A stretch of 42,852 nt of DNA from Myxococcota bacterium (GCA_023150835.1 JAKLKB010000054.1:1-42852), one strand, 5' to 3'. Positions 16,878-25,695 are shown, numbered from the stretch's first letter. Notes: generated from the sequence alone by a model not told the origin. A program made the numbers and translations.

Positions 16878-17846
16878 ATGTCCAATCCGCAACGCTATCT
16901 CTCAGGAGTCCAACCTTCGGGACTTTTGCATCTAGGCAATTACTTCGGTGCGATCCGCCAACACATCCTCAACCAAGACAATGCTTTTTACTTTATTGCG
17001 AATTATCACGCATTGACGACCTTGCGTGATGCGGTGCAGTTGCGTCAACACACGCACGATGTGGCCGTCACGTATCTTGCGCTGGGTTTGGACCCCGCAC
17101 GCGCTACTTTTTTCCGACAGTCCGATGTTCCCGAAGTGACCGAGCTGACGTGGTTGTTGTTGACGGTGACGGGGATGGGGTTGTTGGAACGCGCCGTGTC
17201 TTACAAAGAGAAGAAGGAGCGTGGAATCGCCGCAACAGCGGGCTTGTTCACATATCCTGTGTTGATGGCGTCGGATATCTTGATCTACGACGCGGATGTC
17301 GTTCCTGTGGGAAGCGACCAAGTTCAACATCTTGAGATGACAAGAGATATCGCACAGACCTTCAACAACACATTCGAGCGAGAGGTCTTTAAGTTGCCGC
17401 GCTATGTGCTTGGGACGCCTGTTCCTGTGCCGGGGTTGGACGGGCAAAAGATGTCCAAAAGTTATTCGAACACCATCCCGATCTTTGAAAAAGGCAAGGC
17501 ATTGAAAAGCCTTGTGATGTCGATCAAGACGGATAGCACGCCTCTCGAAGAGCCAAAAGATCCAGACAATTGCAATGTTTTTGCTTTGTACAAGTTGTTT
17601 GCAAGCGAGCAAGAGATCGCACAGATGCGCGACAATTACGGGAAAAGTGGTTATGGCTACGGTCATGCAAAGAAGGCGTTGCTTGAGTTGATCGATGCGC
17701 ACTTTTCGGAAGCCCACAAACGGCGCGAAGCATTGGAGAAAGATCCCGATTATGTAGAGGATATCTTGAGAGAAGGGGGGCGGCGCGCCCGCGAAGCTGC
17801 ACGTCAGGTCTTGGAGCGTGCGCGGCAAGCCTGTGGGATCTCTTGA
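16878..17846 (+). CDS. trpS: Tryptophanyl-tRNA synthetase
   Basis: TrpRS charges tRNA-Trp with tryptophan using ATP in the cytoplasm. The 322-residue product has the normal bacterial length. It shows the class I HIGH-type motif as HLGN (18-21, inside SGLLHLGNYFG) and KMSKS at 191-195 within GLDGQKMSKSYSN, both intact, together with family stretches YFIANYHALTTLRD (38-51), TGLL-type TVTGMGLLERAVSYKEKK (97-114), YPVLMASDILIYDAD (126-140) and VPVGSDQVQHLEMTRDIA (142-159). The ATG at 16878 has CAGGAGCCGTC directly upstream. It is probably monocistronic: the previous gene is divergent and a separate promoter is predicted before the TPR gene downstream. Confidence 0.98.
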   Translation: MSNPQRYLSGVQPSGLLHLGNYFGAIRQHILNQDNAFYFIANYHALTTLRDAVQLRQHTHDVAVTYLALGLDPARATFFRQSDVPEVTELTWLLLTVTGMGLLERAVSYKEKKERGIAATAGLFTYPVLMASDILIYDADVVPVGSDQVQHLEMTRDIAQTFNNTFEREVFKLPRYVLGTPVPVPGLDGQKMSKSYSNTIPIFEKGKALKSLVMSIKTDSTPLEEPKDPDNCNVFALYKLFASEQEIAQMRDNYGKSGYGYGHAKKALLELIDAHFSEAHKRREALEKDPDYVEDILREGGRRAREAARQVLERARQACGIS

Positions 17847-17856
17847 GGCTGTGTTC

Positions 17857-17885
17857 TTGACCGCGTATGGTTTTTTATGTAGGGT
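17857..17885 (+). promoter_or_regulatory. Predicted promoter for the TPR gene
   Basis: TTGACC (17857-17862) and TAGGGT (17880-17885) are 17 bases apart, just after the trpS stop at 17846. The leader to the TPR gene ATG at 17989 would be about 95 nt. Confidence 0.4.
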
Positions 17886-17988
17886 GCTTGTTTTGGCTTT
17901 GCGTGATTGCCTTGGCGTCTTCGGGCCATCGGGCCTTTCTTTCCCCACGCACGTGGATAAACACAGACATTTGTTGAGCGAATAAGCG

Positions 17989-18735
17989 ATGTCACGAGAC
18001 CGCACCGAACAAGCAAGAGAAGAAGCGATCCAGCTTTACCAACAAGGTGTGAAGGCCCAAGCCTTGGGGGAGTATACCCAAGCCGAAGACAGTTACCAAC
18101 GTTGCTTGCTGATTATGCGGGCGATCGGTAACCGAAACGGACAAGCGGCGGCCCTGCACTATCTTGGAACCTTGTACGAGTCCAAGGGAGATTTCCAAGA
18201 ATCCCTGAAGTGCTACGAAGAATCCAACGAGTTGTTTGCGTTGGATCAAGACCTCCAAAACAGTCTTTTTTCTGTTTTTTTTCAAGCCATGTTGCGCCTC
18301 AAGATGCGACAACACGACAAAAGCCAGCAGCTTTTGATGCGTGCGTTGGAGCTGGCTTTTCAGCTCGGCCCACACTTTGTCCAAGAAGCGTGGAGCCGTG
18401 TGCGCCAGATGGCGGGGGTGTTTTTTGCCCAACGTCAGATCGGGGTGTTGATCCGTCTCGGAGAAGGTTTGGAGGATACCAGTCGAAAAGTTCTCGACCA
18501 AGGTTCTTCGCCCTACCCGATGTTGGAGCGATTGGCCCAGATGACCCAACAATTGGGGATCTTTTTGATGGGGTGTGGGCGCCTGTGGGAACCTCCTGAA
18601 AACATTGATGAATTTCCAGAAGAAGAAGTCTCGTCATGGCTGCTCCAAGCCGCTGTCAATCTCGATCAAGCGACGGGGTCAGGACTTTCTTTTACCGACC
18701 TTGCGGCCAAAGTGATCCAAGAGCGCGAGCATTAA
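17989..18735 (+). CDS. Tetratricopeptide repeat protein
   Basis: This 248-residue soluble protein starts with two clear TPR motifs: about residues 11-44 (AIQLYQQGVKAQALGEYTQA) and about 51-85 (AALHYLGTLYESKGDFQESL). At least one more degenerate helical pair follows (RALELAFQLGPHFVQEAW). There is no signal peptide or membrane segment, so it is likely a cytoplasmic scaffold or adaptor. The last third (about 165-248) is acidic and unassigned. The ATG at 17989 has only a weak purine stretch (GAGCGAATAAGC) upstream, so the start is somewhat uncertain. A specific role cannot be read from the neighbours, trpS and an exported hydrolase-like gene on the other strand. Confidence 0.75.
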   Translation: MSRDRTEQAREEAIQLYQQGVKAQALGEYTQAEDSYQRCLLIMRAIGNRNGQAAALHYLGTLYESKGDFQESLKCYEESNELFALDQDLQNSLFSVFFQAMLRLKMRQHDKSQQLLMRALELAFQLGPHFVQEAWSRVRQMAGVFFAQRQIGVLIRLGEGLEDTSRKVLDQGSSPYPMLERLAQMTQQLGIFLMGCGRLWEPPENIDEFPEEEVSSWLLQAAVNLDQATGSGLSFTDLAAKVIQEREH

Positions 18736-18982
18736 ACGGCAGGTCGAGCAAAAGCGGCAGGCCGAGCAAAAGCGGCAGACAGAGCAAAGGACGTGGGAGC
18801 TGTGATCGATCCTGTGCGTCACGCTCGAAATCTACGATCATTCGGGACATTTGAACGGGGGGGAGGTTGTTGTACGATATCCGAGCGATACGTACACAAA
18901 GCATCATTCGTAGACGCCCTAAAATAGGGTAGCCACAGGGGGCTACCCCTACGTTTTACGATCTGTATGGGGGGATTTCGTA
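18736..18982. other. 247-nt intergenic region between convergent genes
   Basis: It contains about three short tandem units (18-bp period, core GAGCAAAAGCGGCAGG) at 18740-18793 directly after the TPR gene stop, then a dispersed repeat with a strong palindrome at 18912-18985. No gene is supported. Confidence 0.55.
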
Positions 18983-18985
18983 TCA
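18912..18985. repeat. Dispersed palindromic repeat, copy 2, possible bidirectional terminator
   Basis: GGGTAGCC (18927-18934) pairs perfectly with GGCTACCC (18941-18948) around a six-base loop, preceded by TAGACGCCCTA, which is shared with the copy at 16610. A TTTT tract follows at 18954-18957. The position between the 3' ends of two convergent genes fits a bidirectional terminator; the match to 16610 also marks it as a dispersed REP-like element. It reaches the stop codon of the downstream gene. Confidence 0.55.
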
Positions 18986-19942
18986 GGGGCGGACGCTTCG
19001 GCGCAAAGCCTCGATCAAAAAACGGGGGGTTTCTTTGGGCATCTGGAAGGTTTCTCCCACGCCTGTACGAAAAGCATCGCGAAAGCAAAGGATGGATTCT
19101 TGGAGGGCAGGTTCGGGGAGAGGATGGCGGATCTGCATTTTTCGCAAGCCTTTGCGAAGGATGCGAGCGATCCTGAGGTTGGGGATGCCCGTTGGATCCG
19201 CGAGGCAGGTGCGACTGTGTTGTTGGTGGTGGAAGAGATCGACGATGGCTTGGATGGAGAGGTTGAATTGCTCGGTGGCTTCTTCCTGTCCGAGAGACCA
19301 GCGCGATCGGACGTCGACGCGATCCAAGAGCCCTTGCCATCGCTTGAGCCGTTGGACAAAGAGCATCCCGCGAAAGATCACCAAGTTGGTTTCAAACCCA
19401 AAGATCGTGCCTTGGATGGTGCGGGAGAGTAGTTCTTTGGGGCCATGAAACTTTTGTCGGCTGATATGGCGGGCGAGATCCCAGACGGCAGGGGAGGCGC
19501 GTTGATCGAGTCGGACTTCCCAGTAGGCGTGGCCGGTGGTGCGGGCTTGAAAGCTTTCGGTGAGCTTCCATGGGACAAAGTAGTTGTGTGCGATGGTATC
19601 GGCAGCGAGGTGGCTGAGATATCCCCACGCGAAGGCTTGTTGTTGTTCATCGAGGGCTTCATCGAGGACCGAAAAGCCGATGGACCAGTTGTGGCAGTGT
19701 TCTTCGCTTTTGGCGAGGTTTTTGGCGATGATCACGTCAGCGGCCATATTCCCGTAAAGATAAGCGTGCGGGTGGGCTTGGAGAAGTTGTGCAAGGGCGG
19801 GCGGAAGGAGCGAGAGGTGGTTGAGGATGTGCGAGCCAAGGTTGACGTGCGTGATCGGCCCGTAAGCAAGGGCCTCTGCGGGGAAAAGTAAAAGTAGGCC
19901 AAGACAACAAAGAGTACTGACAAACCAAGGGATGCGGAACAT
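18983..19942 (-). CDS. Exported zinc-dependent phospholipase C family protein
   Basis: This 319-residue protein has a signal peptide (MFRIPWFVSTLCCLGLLLLF, cleavage after AEALA at about 26) and then residues typical of the zinc-dependent phospholipase C family (Pfam PF00882): GPITHVNLGSHIL (28-40) with His32, YLYGNMAADVI (61-71) with Asp69, HNWSIGF (84-90), and AWGYLSHLAADTIAHNY (105-121) with His111, Asp115 and His119 as likely metal ligands. The family cleaves phospholipid headgroups or acts on related substrates in the envelope or outside the cell. The C-terminal half (about 140-319) is helical, basic and unassigned. The start complementary to 19940-19942 has TTTGGAGG upstream and sits right at the signal peptide; the frame is open further 5' but without signal-like sequence. 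It is divergent from the uracil-DNA-glycosylase-like gene. Confidence 0.85.
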   Translation of the reverse strand: MFRIPWFVSTLCCLGLLLLFPAEALAYGPITHVNLGSHILNHLSLLPPALAQLLQAHPHAYLYGNMAADVIIAKNLAKSEEHCHNWSIGFSVLDEALDEQQQAFAWGYLSHLAADTIAHNYFVPWKLTESFQARTTGHAYWEVRLDQRASPAVWDLARHISRQKFHGPKELLSRTIQGTIFGFETNLVIFRGMLFVQRLKRWQGLLDRVDVRSRWSLGQEEATEQFNLSIQAIVDLFHHQQHSRTCLADPTGIPNLRIARILRKGLRKMQIRHPLPEPALQESILCFRDAFRTGVGETFQMPKETPRFLIEALRRSVRP

Positions 19943-20021
19943 GGGGATCGAGCCTCCAAAGGTATCTTTCGCGACAACTATCGGCGAGCGTGCCGCGATG
20001 TCAAGGGCAAAGGATAGGGTG

Positions 20022-20050
20022 TTGCGTTGTGGGAGGCGTGGGCGCATAAT
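20022..20050 (+). promoter_or_regulatory. Predicted promoter for the UDG-like gene
   Basis: TTGCGT (20022-20027) and CATAAT (20045-20050) are exactly 17 bases apart. It would drive the UDG-like gene and possibly the NfeD and slipin genes, which follow on the same strand with a 91-bp gap. Confidence 0.4.
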
Positions 20051-20155
20051 GCCGTGCAGATTTGTACAGTCTTTCTGTGAGGCTCTGTGAGCGAGGTGTC
20101 ATCGGATGCGGAGTTGTTTGTAGAGAGAACAAGGCCGTGTGTAGGGAGGAATGGG

Positions 20156-21421
20156 TTGACGCAGGAATCTTGGTCGCAAAGTCCCTTGGCAGAGGCGATC
20201 TTGCTGGTGCGCTCTTTGCGCGAATATCTTTTGTGGCAAGAGTCCCAAGGATGGGACGGTGTGCCGTTGTCTGCGCAAGGCGGCGCTTCTTTTCAACAGC
20301 GACCTGTTGCGTTGAAGCCGCAGGGAGCTTCTTCGCGCCCCGTTTCGCGTGTTCGCTCGCAAACATCACACATCTCTCCCGTCCGCTCGCAAACACCGCA
20401 GATCTCTCCGCTTCCTCAAGATATCCCCTCGTCTCTGTCTTCGTTGCGGAGCGCGAGTCTGTCTTTGTCTGCGGATGGAGCGGGAGAACAGCAGATCAAG
20501 GAGACCTCTGCGGAAAGGTCGATCTCTCCGTCACTTTCTTTTCAAAGCCCGACAAACGACCAGAAGAACGCACCTTCGCCCCCATCTCCGCCGAACGAGC
20601 GCCTTGTTTTATCGGGGCAACAGGAGGCCGAAAGCGGTCACCCTTCGGAGCGTTTGCGCGTGAATGGAGGGGGGCGTCGTCCATCCTCGGAAACTGCGAA
20701 CTCTTCGCAACAAACGGCCACTTCGCAGCTTCCAGACAGGTTTGTGGATCTGCGCCCGATCACGTTTTCGACGCTGCGCAAGATATCGCAACAAGAACAA
20801 GCCGAACGCCAACAACGCCTTGACGCGATCCATGCGCGCTTACCGCGTTGTGAAGCTTGTGAGCGCCAACGGCTGAGCTGCAAACAACAGGTCTTGGGGC
20901 GCGGCCCTGTGGAGGCGCGTCTGATGTGGGTGTATGAAGGCCCCAACATCGCGGAAGATCTGCGCGGGCAGCCTTTGCAGGGGAGGGCAGGGCGCATCCT
21001 TGAGGGTATGATGCGATCGGTGGGGTTGCGGGCTGCGGAAGCGTACATTACGCCGATCGTCACGTGCCGTCCGATGTTTGAGGAAAAATCAGAGGCGACG
21101 GGTATCTTCAACCCTTCGTGGGAGCAGCTGCAGGATTACACGCCGATGTTGCATCAAAAGATCGATGTGATCCAGCCCGATCTGATCGTGACCTTGGGCG
21201 TAAAGGCGGCACAAGTCTTACAAGAAGAAAAAGAGGCGAAGTTTCAGTCTCTGCGTGGGTATGTTGTCGAAAGACAGATCCTCGGCAAGGATTACCTGAT
21301 CTTTTCGATGTTTCACCCGTTGCATCTGTTCAAATACCCGATATCCAAAAAAGACGCATGGACGGACTTACAAGAATGTTTGTCGGTGCTGCGGAAGTTG
21401 TGGGAAAGTGAGTTAGGATAG
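20156..21421 (+). CDS. Divergent uracil-DNA glycosylase superfamily protein (family 4-like) with a disordered N-terminal region
   Basis: The C-terminal half of this 421-residue protein (about 230-415) follows the layout of family 4 [4Fe-4S] uracil-DNA glycosylases, which remove uracil from DNA: CEAC (232-235), motif 1 as EGPNIAEDLRGQPLQGRAG (261-279), YITPIVTCRP (297-306), QPDLIVTLG (340-348) and FHPLHL (386-391). Several expected residues differ: the usual Asn in ITN is Pro300, PFVG is PLQG, and the fourth cluster Cys is Tyr328, although Cys242 might stand in. Residues 45-195 are Ser/Pro/Gln-rich and likely disordered, after a conserved-looking helix (LAEAILLVRSLREYLLWQE, 11-29). A TTG start at 20156 is chosen because GGGAGGA ends five bases upstream and the codons before it look non-coding; a GTG at 20087 is the alternative. 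Activity is uncertain. Confidence 0.75.
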   Translation: MTQESWSQSPLAEAILLVRSLREYLLWQESQGWDGVPLSAQGGASFQQRPVALKPQGASSRPVSRVRSQTSHISPVRSQTPQISPLPQDIPSSLSSLRSASLSLSADGAGEQQIKETSAERSISPSLSFQSPTNDQKNAPSPPSPPNERLVLSGQQEAESGHPSERLRVNGGGRRPSSETANSSQQTATSQLPDRFVDLRPITFSTLRKISQQEQAERQQRLDAIHARLPRCEACERQRLSCKQQVLGRGPVEARLMWVYEGPNIAEDLRGQPLQGRAGRILEGMMRSVGLRAAEAYITPIVTCRPMFEEKSEATGIFNPSWEQLQDYTPMLHQKIDVIQPDLIVTLGVKAAQVLQEEKEAKFQSLRGYVVERQILGKDYLIFSMFHPLHLFKYPISKKDAWTDLQECLSVLRKLWESELG

Positions 21422-21512
21422 GTGTCGTGCGGTGGCTAAAAAAGTCCGTGTTCGCGGAAAGCCTTGGTGGTGGGGCTTTTTGGCTTTTCGGGAGAGATGG
21501 AAAGGAGGAGCG

Positions 21513-22925
21513 GTGTCGATCATCAAGATACGCAAACGATGGATGGAGCGATGGCAGCGATGGCAGCGATGGCAGCGGGTGTGTGGACGGTGGGGTATGT
21601 GGTTGTGGCTTGTGCCTGTGGCGCATCTGTTGATCGGCGCAACAAGTCGTCCTTCCGCTCAATCTACCGAGCAAAAAGCGTGGGTGATCTCGGTGGTTGG
21701 GAGTATCAATGCGGGAACTGCTGATTATATCGACGAGGCGATCCGCAAAGCCCCGTCCCAAGGGGCTGTGGTGGTGGTGCTAGAGATGGACACCCCGGGA
21801 GGGTTTTTGCAGGCAACGCGTTCGATCGTCAAATCGATCTTGAATGCGGAGATCCCTGTGTTGGTTTTTGTCACACCTTCGGGGGCGCGGGCGGGAAGTG
21901 CGGGGGTGTTTATTACCCTTGCAGGACATCTCGCGGCGATGAGTCCGGGGACGAATATCGGGGCCGCGCATCCTGTGACGGGGGGTGGAAAAGATCCCGA
22001 AGCTACGGGCGGAAAGCATCTTGCGAAGAAGATCGAAAATGACACTGTGGCGTTTGTGTCGGCCATCGCAAAGCAACGCCATCGCAACGTGGCATGGGCG
22101 CGCAAAGCCGTTTTGGAGAGCGATTCGGTGACGTCGGATGAAGCGCTGTCTTTGAAGGTGATCGATCTGATCGCCTCGAATACGCAAGACCTTTTGCAAA
22201 AGGTGGATGGGCGGACGGTGCGTGTCGGACAGCGCGATCTTCGTTTGCGTACGCGGACACTCCCGATTGAACGCAAGCAGATGACGTTCAAACAAGGAGT
22301 CGTGAACTTTTTTGCGGACCCGAATATCGCGTACTTTTTGTTGACGTTTGGGATGTTGGGGATCGTGATGGAGATCTATCACCCGGGGGCGATCTTTCCC
22401 GGGGTGTTTGGGGCGATCTGTTTGTTTTTGTCATTTGTTGCGATGCAGGTCTTGCCGATCAATTACGGTGGATTGGCGTTGATGGGGCTTGGGTTGTTGT
22501 TGTTGGTGGCGGAACTCTTTACGCCGACGTTTGGGGTGTTGTTTTTGGGGGGTCTGATCTCGTTGGCGGTGGGATCGATCTTTTTGATTGATTCGCCTGA
22601 TCCGAATCTGCGGATATCGTTGATGATGATCGTGCCGACGCTTTTGGTGATGGCGCTGTTGCTTGGAGGTGTGTTGGTGGCTGTGTTGCGAACTTATCGC
22701 AAGCCTGTTTTTTCGGGAGTGGGGTCTTTGGTGGGTCGTGAAGGGCTCGCGTATGCGGATATTCGGGGGGAAGGCAAAGTTTCTATCGACGGGGAACTTT
22801 GGAATGCTCGTACAAAGCAGGAGATCGCCAAGGGAGCGCGCGTGCGGGTGGTTGCGATGGACGGGCTGTTGTTGCATATTGAGCGAGTGTCCGAGAAATC
22901 CGAAAAAGACAGGAGTGGCGTATGA
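21513..22925 (+). CDS. NfeD-type membrane serine protease (ClpP-like)
   Basis: This 470-residue protein is a long-form NfeD: a signal/anchor region, a ClpP-like serine protease domain, transmembrane helices and a C-terminal OB fold. The protease part (about 56-245) has MDTPGG (92-97), [14 protein letters not shown] (121-134) with the likely nucleophile Ser129, NIGAAHPV (148-155), and Lys172/173 before ENDTVAF as the likely partner. Four or more hydrophobic helices fill about 290-410, followed by the OB domain with [13 protein letters not shown]. In studied members the protease cleaves the C-terminus of the partner stomatin/slipin. GTG at 21513 is chosen because AAAGGAGG lies five bases upstream; a GTG at 21432 would add 27 residues. 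The N-terminus has an odd Trp-Gln-Arg triple repeat encoded by a 9-bp tandem repeat. The next gene overlaps by four bases. Confidence 0.92.
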   Translation: MSIIKIRKRWMERWQRWQRWQRVCGRWGMWLWLVPVAHLLIGATSRPSAQSTEQKAWVISVVGSINAGTADYIDEAIRKAPSQGAVVVVLEMDTPGGFLQATRSIVKSILNAEIPVLVFVTPSGARAGSAGVFITLAGHLAAMSPGTNIGAAHPVTGGGKDPEATGGKHLAKKIENDTVAFVSAIAKQRHRNVAWARKAVLESDSVTSDEALSLKVIDLIASNTQDLLQKVDGRTVRVGQRDLRLRTRTLPIERKQMTFKQGVVNFFADPNIAYFLLTFGMLGIVMEIYHPGAIFPGVFGAICLFLSFVAMQVLPINYGGLALMGLGLLLLVAELFTPTFGVLFLGGLISLAVGSIFLIDSPDPNLRISLMMIVPTLLVMALLLGGVLVAVLRTYRKPVFSGVGSLVGREGLAYADIRGEGKVSIDGELWNARTKQEIAKGARVRVVAMDGLLLHIERVSEKSEKDRSGV

Positions 22926-23716
22926 ATCCAGCCGTATCGATGGCATTGGGCCTTTTGGCCGCATTTTTGTTGATGGTTGTTCCGATGATGTTCCGTATCT
23001 TGCGGGAGTACGAGCGGGGGGTGGTGTTTCGTTTGGGCCGATTGTCGGCGGTCAAAGGCCCGGGACTGATCTTGTTGATTCCGATGGTGGACACGATGGA
23101 GCGTGTGGATCTGCGTACGGTGACAGCGGATGTTCCGACGCAAGACATCATTACACGCGACAACGTATCCGTGAAGGTCAACGCGGTGGTGTATTATCGG
23201 GTGATGTCGCCTGACAAGGCGATTACAACGGTGGAAGACTACCGCTACGCAACAAGCCAGATGGCGCAAACCAAATTACGCGATGTGTTGGGCCAATTGG
23301 AACTCGATGATCTGTTGTCAGAGCGGGATAAGATCAACGAACGCCTGCAAGAGATCCTCGACAAACAGACGGATCCTTGGGGAATCAAGGTATCGACGGT
23401 CGAACTCAAGCACGTCGACTTGCCCACAGAGATGGTGCGTGCGATGGCGCGTCAAGCCGAAGCCGAGCGCGAACGACGGGCCAAAGTGATCAACGCTGAA
23501 GGCGAATTTCAAGCCTCCGCAAGGCTCGGTGAAGCGGCAGATATCATGGAAAAACACCCGATGTCGCTTCAGTTGCGTTATCTGCAAACCATCTTGGAGA
23601 TCGCTTCGACGCAAAATGCCATCAATACGATCATCCCTTTGCCCATCGAGTTGTTCAAGCCCTTCATGTCGAAGGAATCGACATCGGCGACTTCTGTAGA
23701 AGAGAAGAAATCTTAG
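22922..23716 (+). CDS. Slipin/stomatin-like SPFH protein, NfeD partner
   Basis: This 264-residue protein has an N-terminal membrane segment (about 5-25) and an SPFH (band 7) domain. Diagnostic stretches are [13 protein letters not shown] (28-40), [13 protein letters not shown] (45-57), [25 protein letters not shown] and [22 protein letters not shown]. The C-terminal helix and tail are of normal length for prokaryotic slipins. These proteins oligomerise on the inner membrane and organise lipid microdomains; the linked NfeD protease is their usual partner. The ATG overlaps the NfeD stop by ATGA, so translation is coupled. The intact [10 protein letters not shown] tract is the most conserved part of the family. 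Confidence 0.95.
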   Translation: MNPAVSMALGLLAAFLLMVVPMMFRILREYERGVVFRLGRLSAVKGPGLILLIPMVDTMERVDLRTVTADVPTQDIITRDNVSVKVNAVVYYRVMSPDKAITTVEDYRYATSQMAQTKLRDVLGQLELDDLLSERDKINERLQEILDKQTDPWGIKVSTVELKHVDLPTEMVRAMARQAEAERERRAKVINAEGEFQASARLGEAADIMEKHPMSLQLRYLQTILEIASTQNAINTIIPLPIELFKPFMSKESTSATSVEEKKS

Positions 23717-23775
23717 GATGTGGTTTGTTTGCAACTGGATCTTCTTGAGGCATTGCGTTATGCTGGGCGCGTTTT

Positions 23776-23798
23776 CCGAGGTAAACGCGGTACCTCGG
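23776..23798. promoter_or_regulatory. Perfect inverted repeat before the MXAN_5187-like gene
   Basis: CCGAGGTA (23776-23783) and TACCTCGG (23791-23798) form an eight-base perfect inverted repeat with a seven-base loop, about 50 bp before the ATG at 23847. A terminator for the NfeD-slipin transcript is unlikely because no T-run follows. The half-site CGAGGT also flanks the DUF58 start region. Confidence 0.4.
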
Positions 23799-23846
23799 AG
23801 GTAACGAAGCCACAAAACAAACCCTGCGAGTTCATGGAGTGGAGTT

Positions 23847-25619
23847 ATGTCCCGTTCGCGGATCGTCTGGATGCTCTTTTTCGCTTTGTTGTTGGGCGCA
23901 GGAGCCGCAGTCTTTTTCTTCCGACAAGGCTTGGATGCTTACCAAGCCAACGTTGCGCAGCCTTCTTTGCAACAGCAAGCACGCAGCGCGCAACAAGCCA
24001 TCAAACTCTTGGGATTGCAACAGATCTCTCTGGCCTCGGCCCACCTTAAAGATGCGCGTCTTTCCTCGATATTTGGGGCGCAAGGAGAAGAACGTAAAAA
24101 GCAAGCCGCTGCTTTTCTCGCCTCCGCCATCGGCGCGGCCTCTCCAAAAACAGCCGAGAAGCTGGGAACCTCCTTTGCTGCGCTGTCGGATGAAAAAGCC
24201 GCTGTCCTCGCGCTCTCCGCAGGCGCACCTGAGGGAGTCGTCTTGGAAAATGTCGAAGCCTCGAAGGATGGGAACTCTTCGCAGGGTGTGATCGTCTCCA
24301 ATGGCAAAGCGTATCTTTTGGTGCATGTTCCCGTCTTTGGCGTCCCAAGCACCGCATCTGCCCCAAAAGCGGGCGATGGCGACAAAAAAGAGGGCGATGG
24401 CGATAAAAAAGCCGGAGATGGCGATAAAAAAGAAGAAGACGGTGGCAAAAAAGAGGGCGACGGCGACAAGGAAGAAGATCCCCCCACGCCCCGCAAAAAA
24501 AGCAGCAACGCCAACAAACAAGCCTGTCCCGCTGGGAAGATCTGGGCTTGTTTGAAGGTCTGTGCAAAGCGCGACAGCAAAAAGAAGTGCCTCGAACAAA
24601 AAGAGAAATGTGCTTGCTATGCTCCGAAAAAGAAACCCAAAAGCTCTTGGCGGATGCCCTCGTTGCAACAACGCTTTGCGCAAGCTGCGGAAGATGACAA
24701 GCCCACTCCTGCTCCTGCGACCACGCCCCAACCTCCTGTCGCTTTGAGGCTTTTGGGGATCTTTACACAAGCCTTTGCGATCGATGATCGCTTTGCTTAT
24801 GTCCTCAAGTCTCCAATCTTCGGAACAGCGGTCGATCTGGTGTTCTTCTCGCCCAAAGGCCAGATCCTTGGGAGTTCGCTCAAAGAAAAAGCGTCCATGC
24901 AGACCTTGCTTGCTTCGGCGACTGGCAAGTTTTTGTTAGAGATGAAAAAAGAGGGCGGTGCGGTAGAGCTTGGAAGCAAGCACTACGATGCGCTGTCTTT
25001 GAAGATGGACGGCGGAAAGATCGGGCTGGTTGTGCTACAGACTCGTTCTGGGTGGGAAGGCTTTTTGGAGCAGAACTTGATCTTGATGGGGTCGGTGGTT
25101 GTAGGGTTTGTGTTGTTGCTGTTGTTGCTGTTGCTGCCGGGAGCAGGCAAAACAGACAAGCAATTGTTTGATCTGGAAGAACAACTTTTGGATATCTACC
25201 GCACAGGTAACTTGCAAGTGGCTTTTGTCGAAAGCGCCCCGGGTGCTGTGGGCTCGCTTGCAGCAACGCTCAACCGCATCTTTTTCCAGCTACACAACCA
25301 AGTCGTCGAGATCCAAGAAGCTTCCGTTCAAGATATCCCCCGTCAGCACGAAACCACTCTTTCGCTGTCTTCACCCGAAGTGCAGATGGCGCTTCATGAA
25401 CCCGAAGTCCATTACCAACAAGTCTTTCAGCGTTATGCCAAAGCGAAAGAACAAACAGGAGAAGACACTTCTTTGCTCGATCAAGAGCGGTTCTTGGACA
25501 AGCTGCGTCAAAATGCGGCCACCTTCCGCAAACAATACGATTGCCTTGGCGTTGCGTTTGATGTGGCCGTCAAAGACAACAAAGTGATCTTGAAGCCCCA
25601 ACTGATCCCCCGAGATTGA
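23847..25619 (+). CDS. Two-TM sensor-like protein with MXAN_5187-type C-terminal domain
   Basis: This 590-residue protein has TM1 at about 7-25, a large extracytoplasmic part, TM2 at about 410-430 (a nearly uninterrupted Leu run) and a cytoplasmic tail. The outer part looks like a Cache-type sensor split by an insertion: residues 175-210 are a low-complexity GDGDKK repeat and 227-258 carry seven cysteines (CPAGKIWACLKVCAKR and CLEQKEKCAC). The cytoplasmic part starts with a HAMP-like helix (about 440-490) and ends in a domain at about 518-587 (VHYQQVFQRYAKAKEQTGED then FLDKLRQNAATFRKQYDC) that I recognise as the C-terminal domain of the myxococcal MXAN_5187 family. That family is of unknown function. 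The ATG has GGAGTGGAG upstream. The frame and length are intact. The likely role is envelope sensing, by inference from topology. Confidence 0.75.
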   Translation: MSRSRIVWMLFFALLLGAGAAVFFFRQGLDAYQANVAQPSLQQQARSAQQAIKLLGLQQISLASAHLKDARLSSIFGAQGEERKKQAAAFLASAIGAASPKTAEKLGTSFAALSDEKAAVLALSAGAPEGVVLENVEASKDGNSSQGVIVSNGKAYLLVHVPVFGVPSTASAPKAGDGDKKEGDGDKKAGDGDKKEEDGGKKEGDGDKEEDPPTPRKKSSNANKQACPAGKIWACLKVCAKRDSKKKCLEQKEKCACYAPKKKPKSSWRMPSLQQRFAQAAEDDKPTPAPATTPQPPVALRLLGIFTQAFAIDDRFAYVLKSPIFGTAVDLVFFSPKGQILGSSLKEKASMQTLLASATGKFLLEMKKEGGAVELGSKHYDALSLKMDGGKIGLVVLQTRSGWEGFLEQNLILMGSVVVGFVLLLLLLLLPGAGKTDKQLFDLEEQLLDIYRTGNLQVAFVESAPGAVGSLAATLNRIFFQLHNQVVEIQEASVQDIPRQHETTLSLSSPEVQMALHEPEVHYQQVFQRYAKAKEQTGEDTSLLDQERFLDKLRQNAATFRKQYDCLGVAFDVAVKDNKVILKPQLIPRD

Positions 25620-25695
25620 TATCTGGTCGTTTCGATATCGCTCGAATCCACCGATATGACGGGCTTTTGGATCTCTCTTCGTGTGGGGATCTTGT

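Noticed and set aside
17948-17965. DnaA-box-like sequence (GTGGATAAA) and replication origin
   Set aside because: It is isolated with no cluster of boxes and no dnaA, dnaN or gyrB nearby.
20041-20070. Possible dif (chromosome dimer resolution) site around GCGCATAATG
   Set aside because: Only one arm resembles dif; the second arm and central region do not match, and the sequence is better explained as a promoter -10 box.
22694-23269. Minus-strand open frames opposite the NfeD/slipin genes
   Set aside because: They overlap two well-supported, translationally coupled genes and show only low-complexity His/Arg-rich translations.
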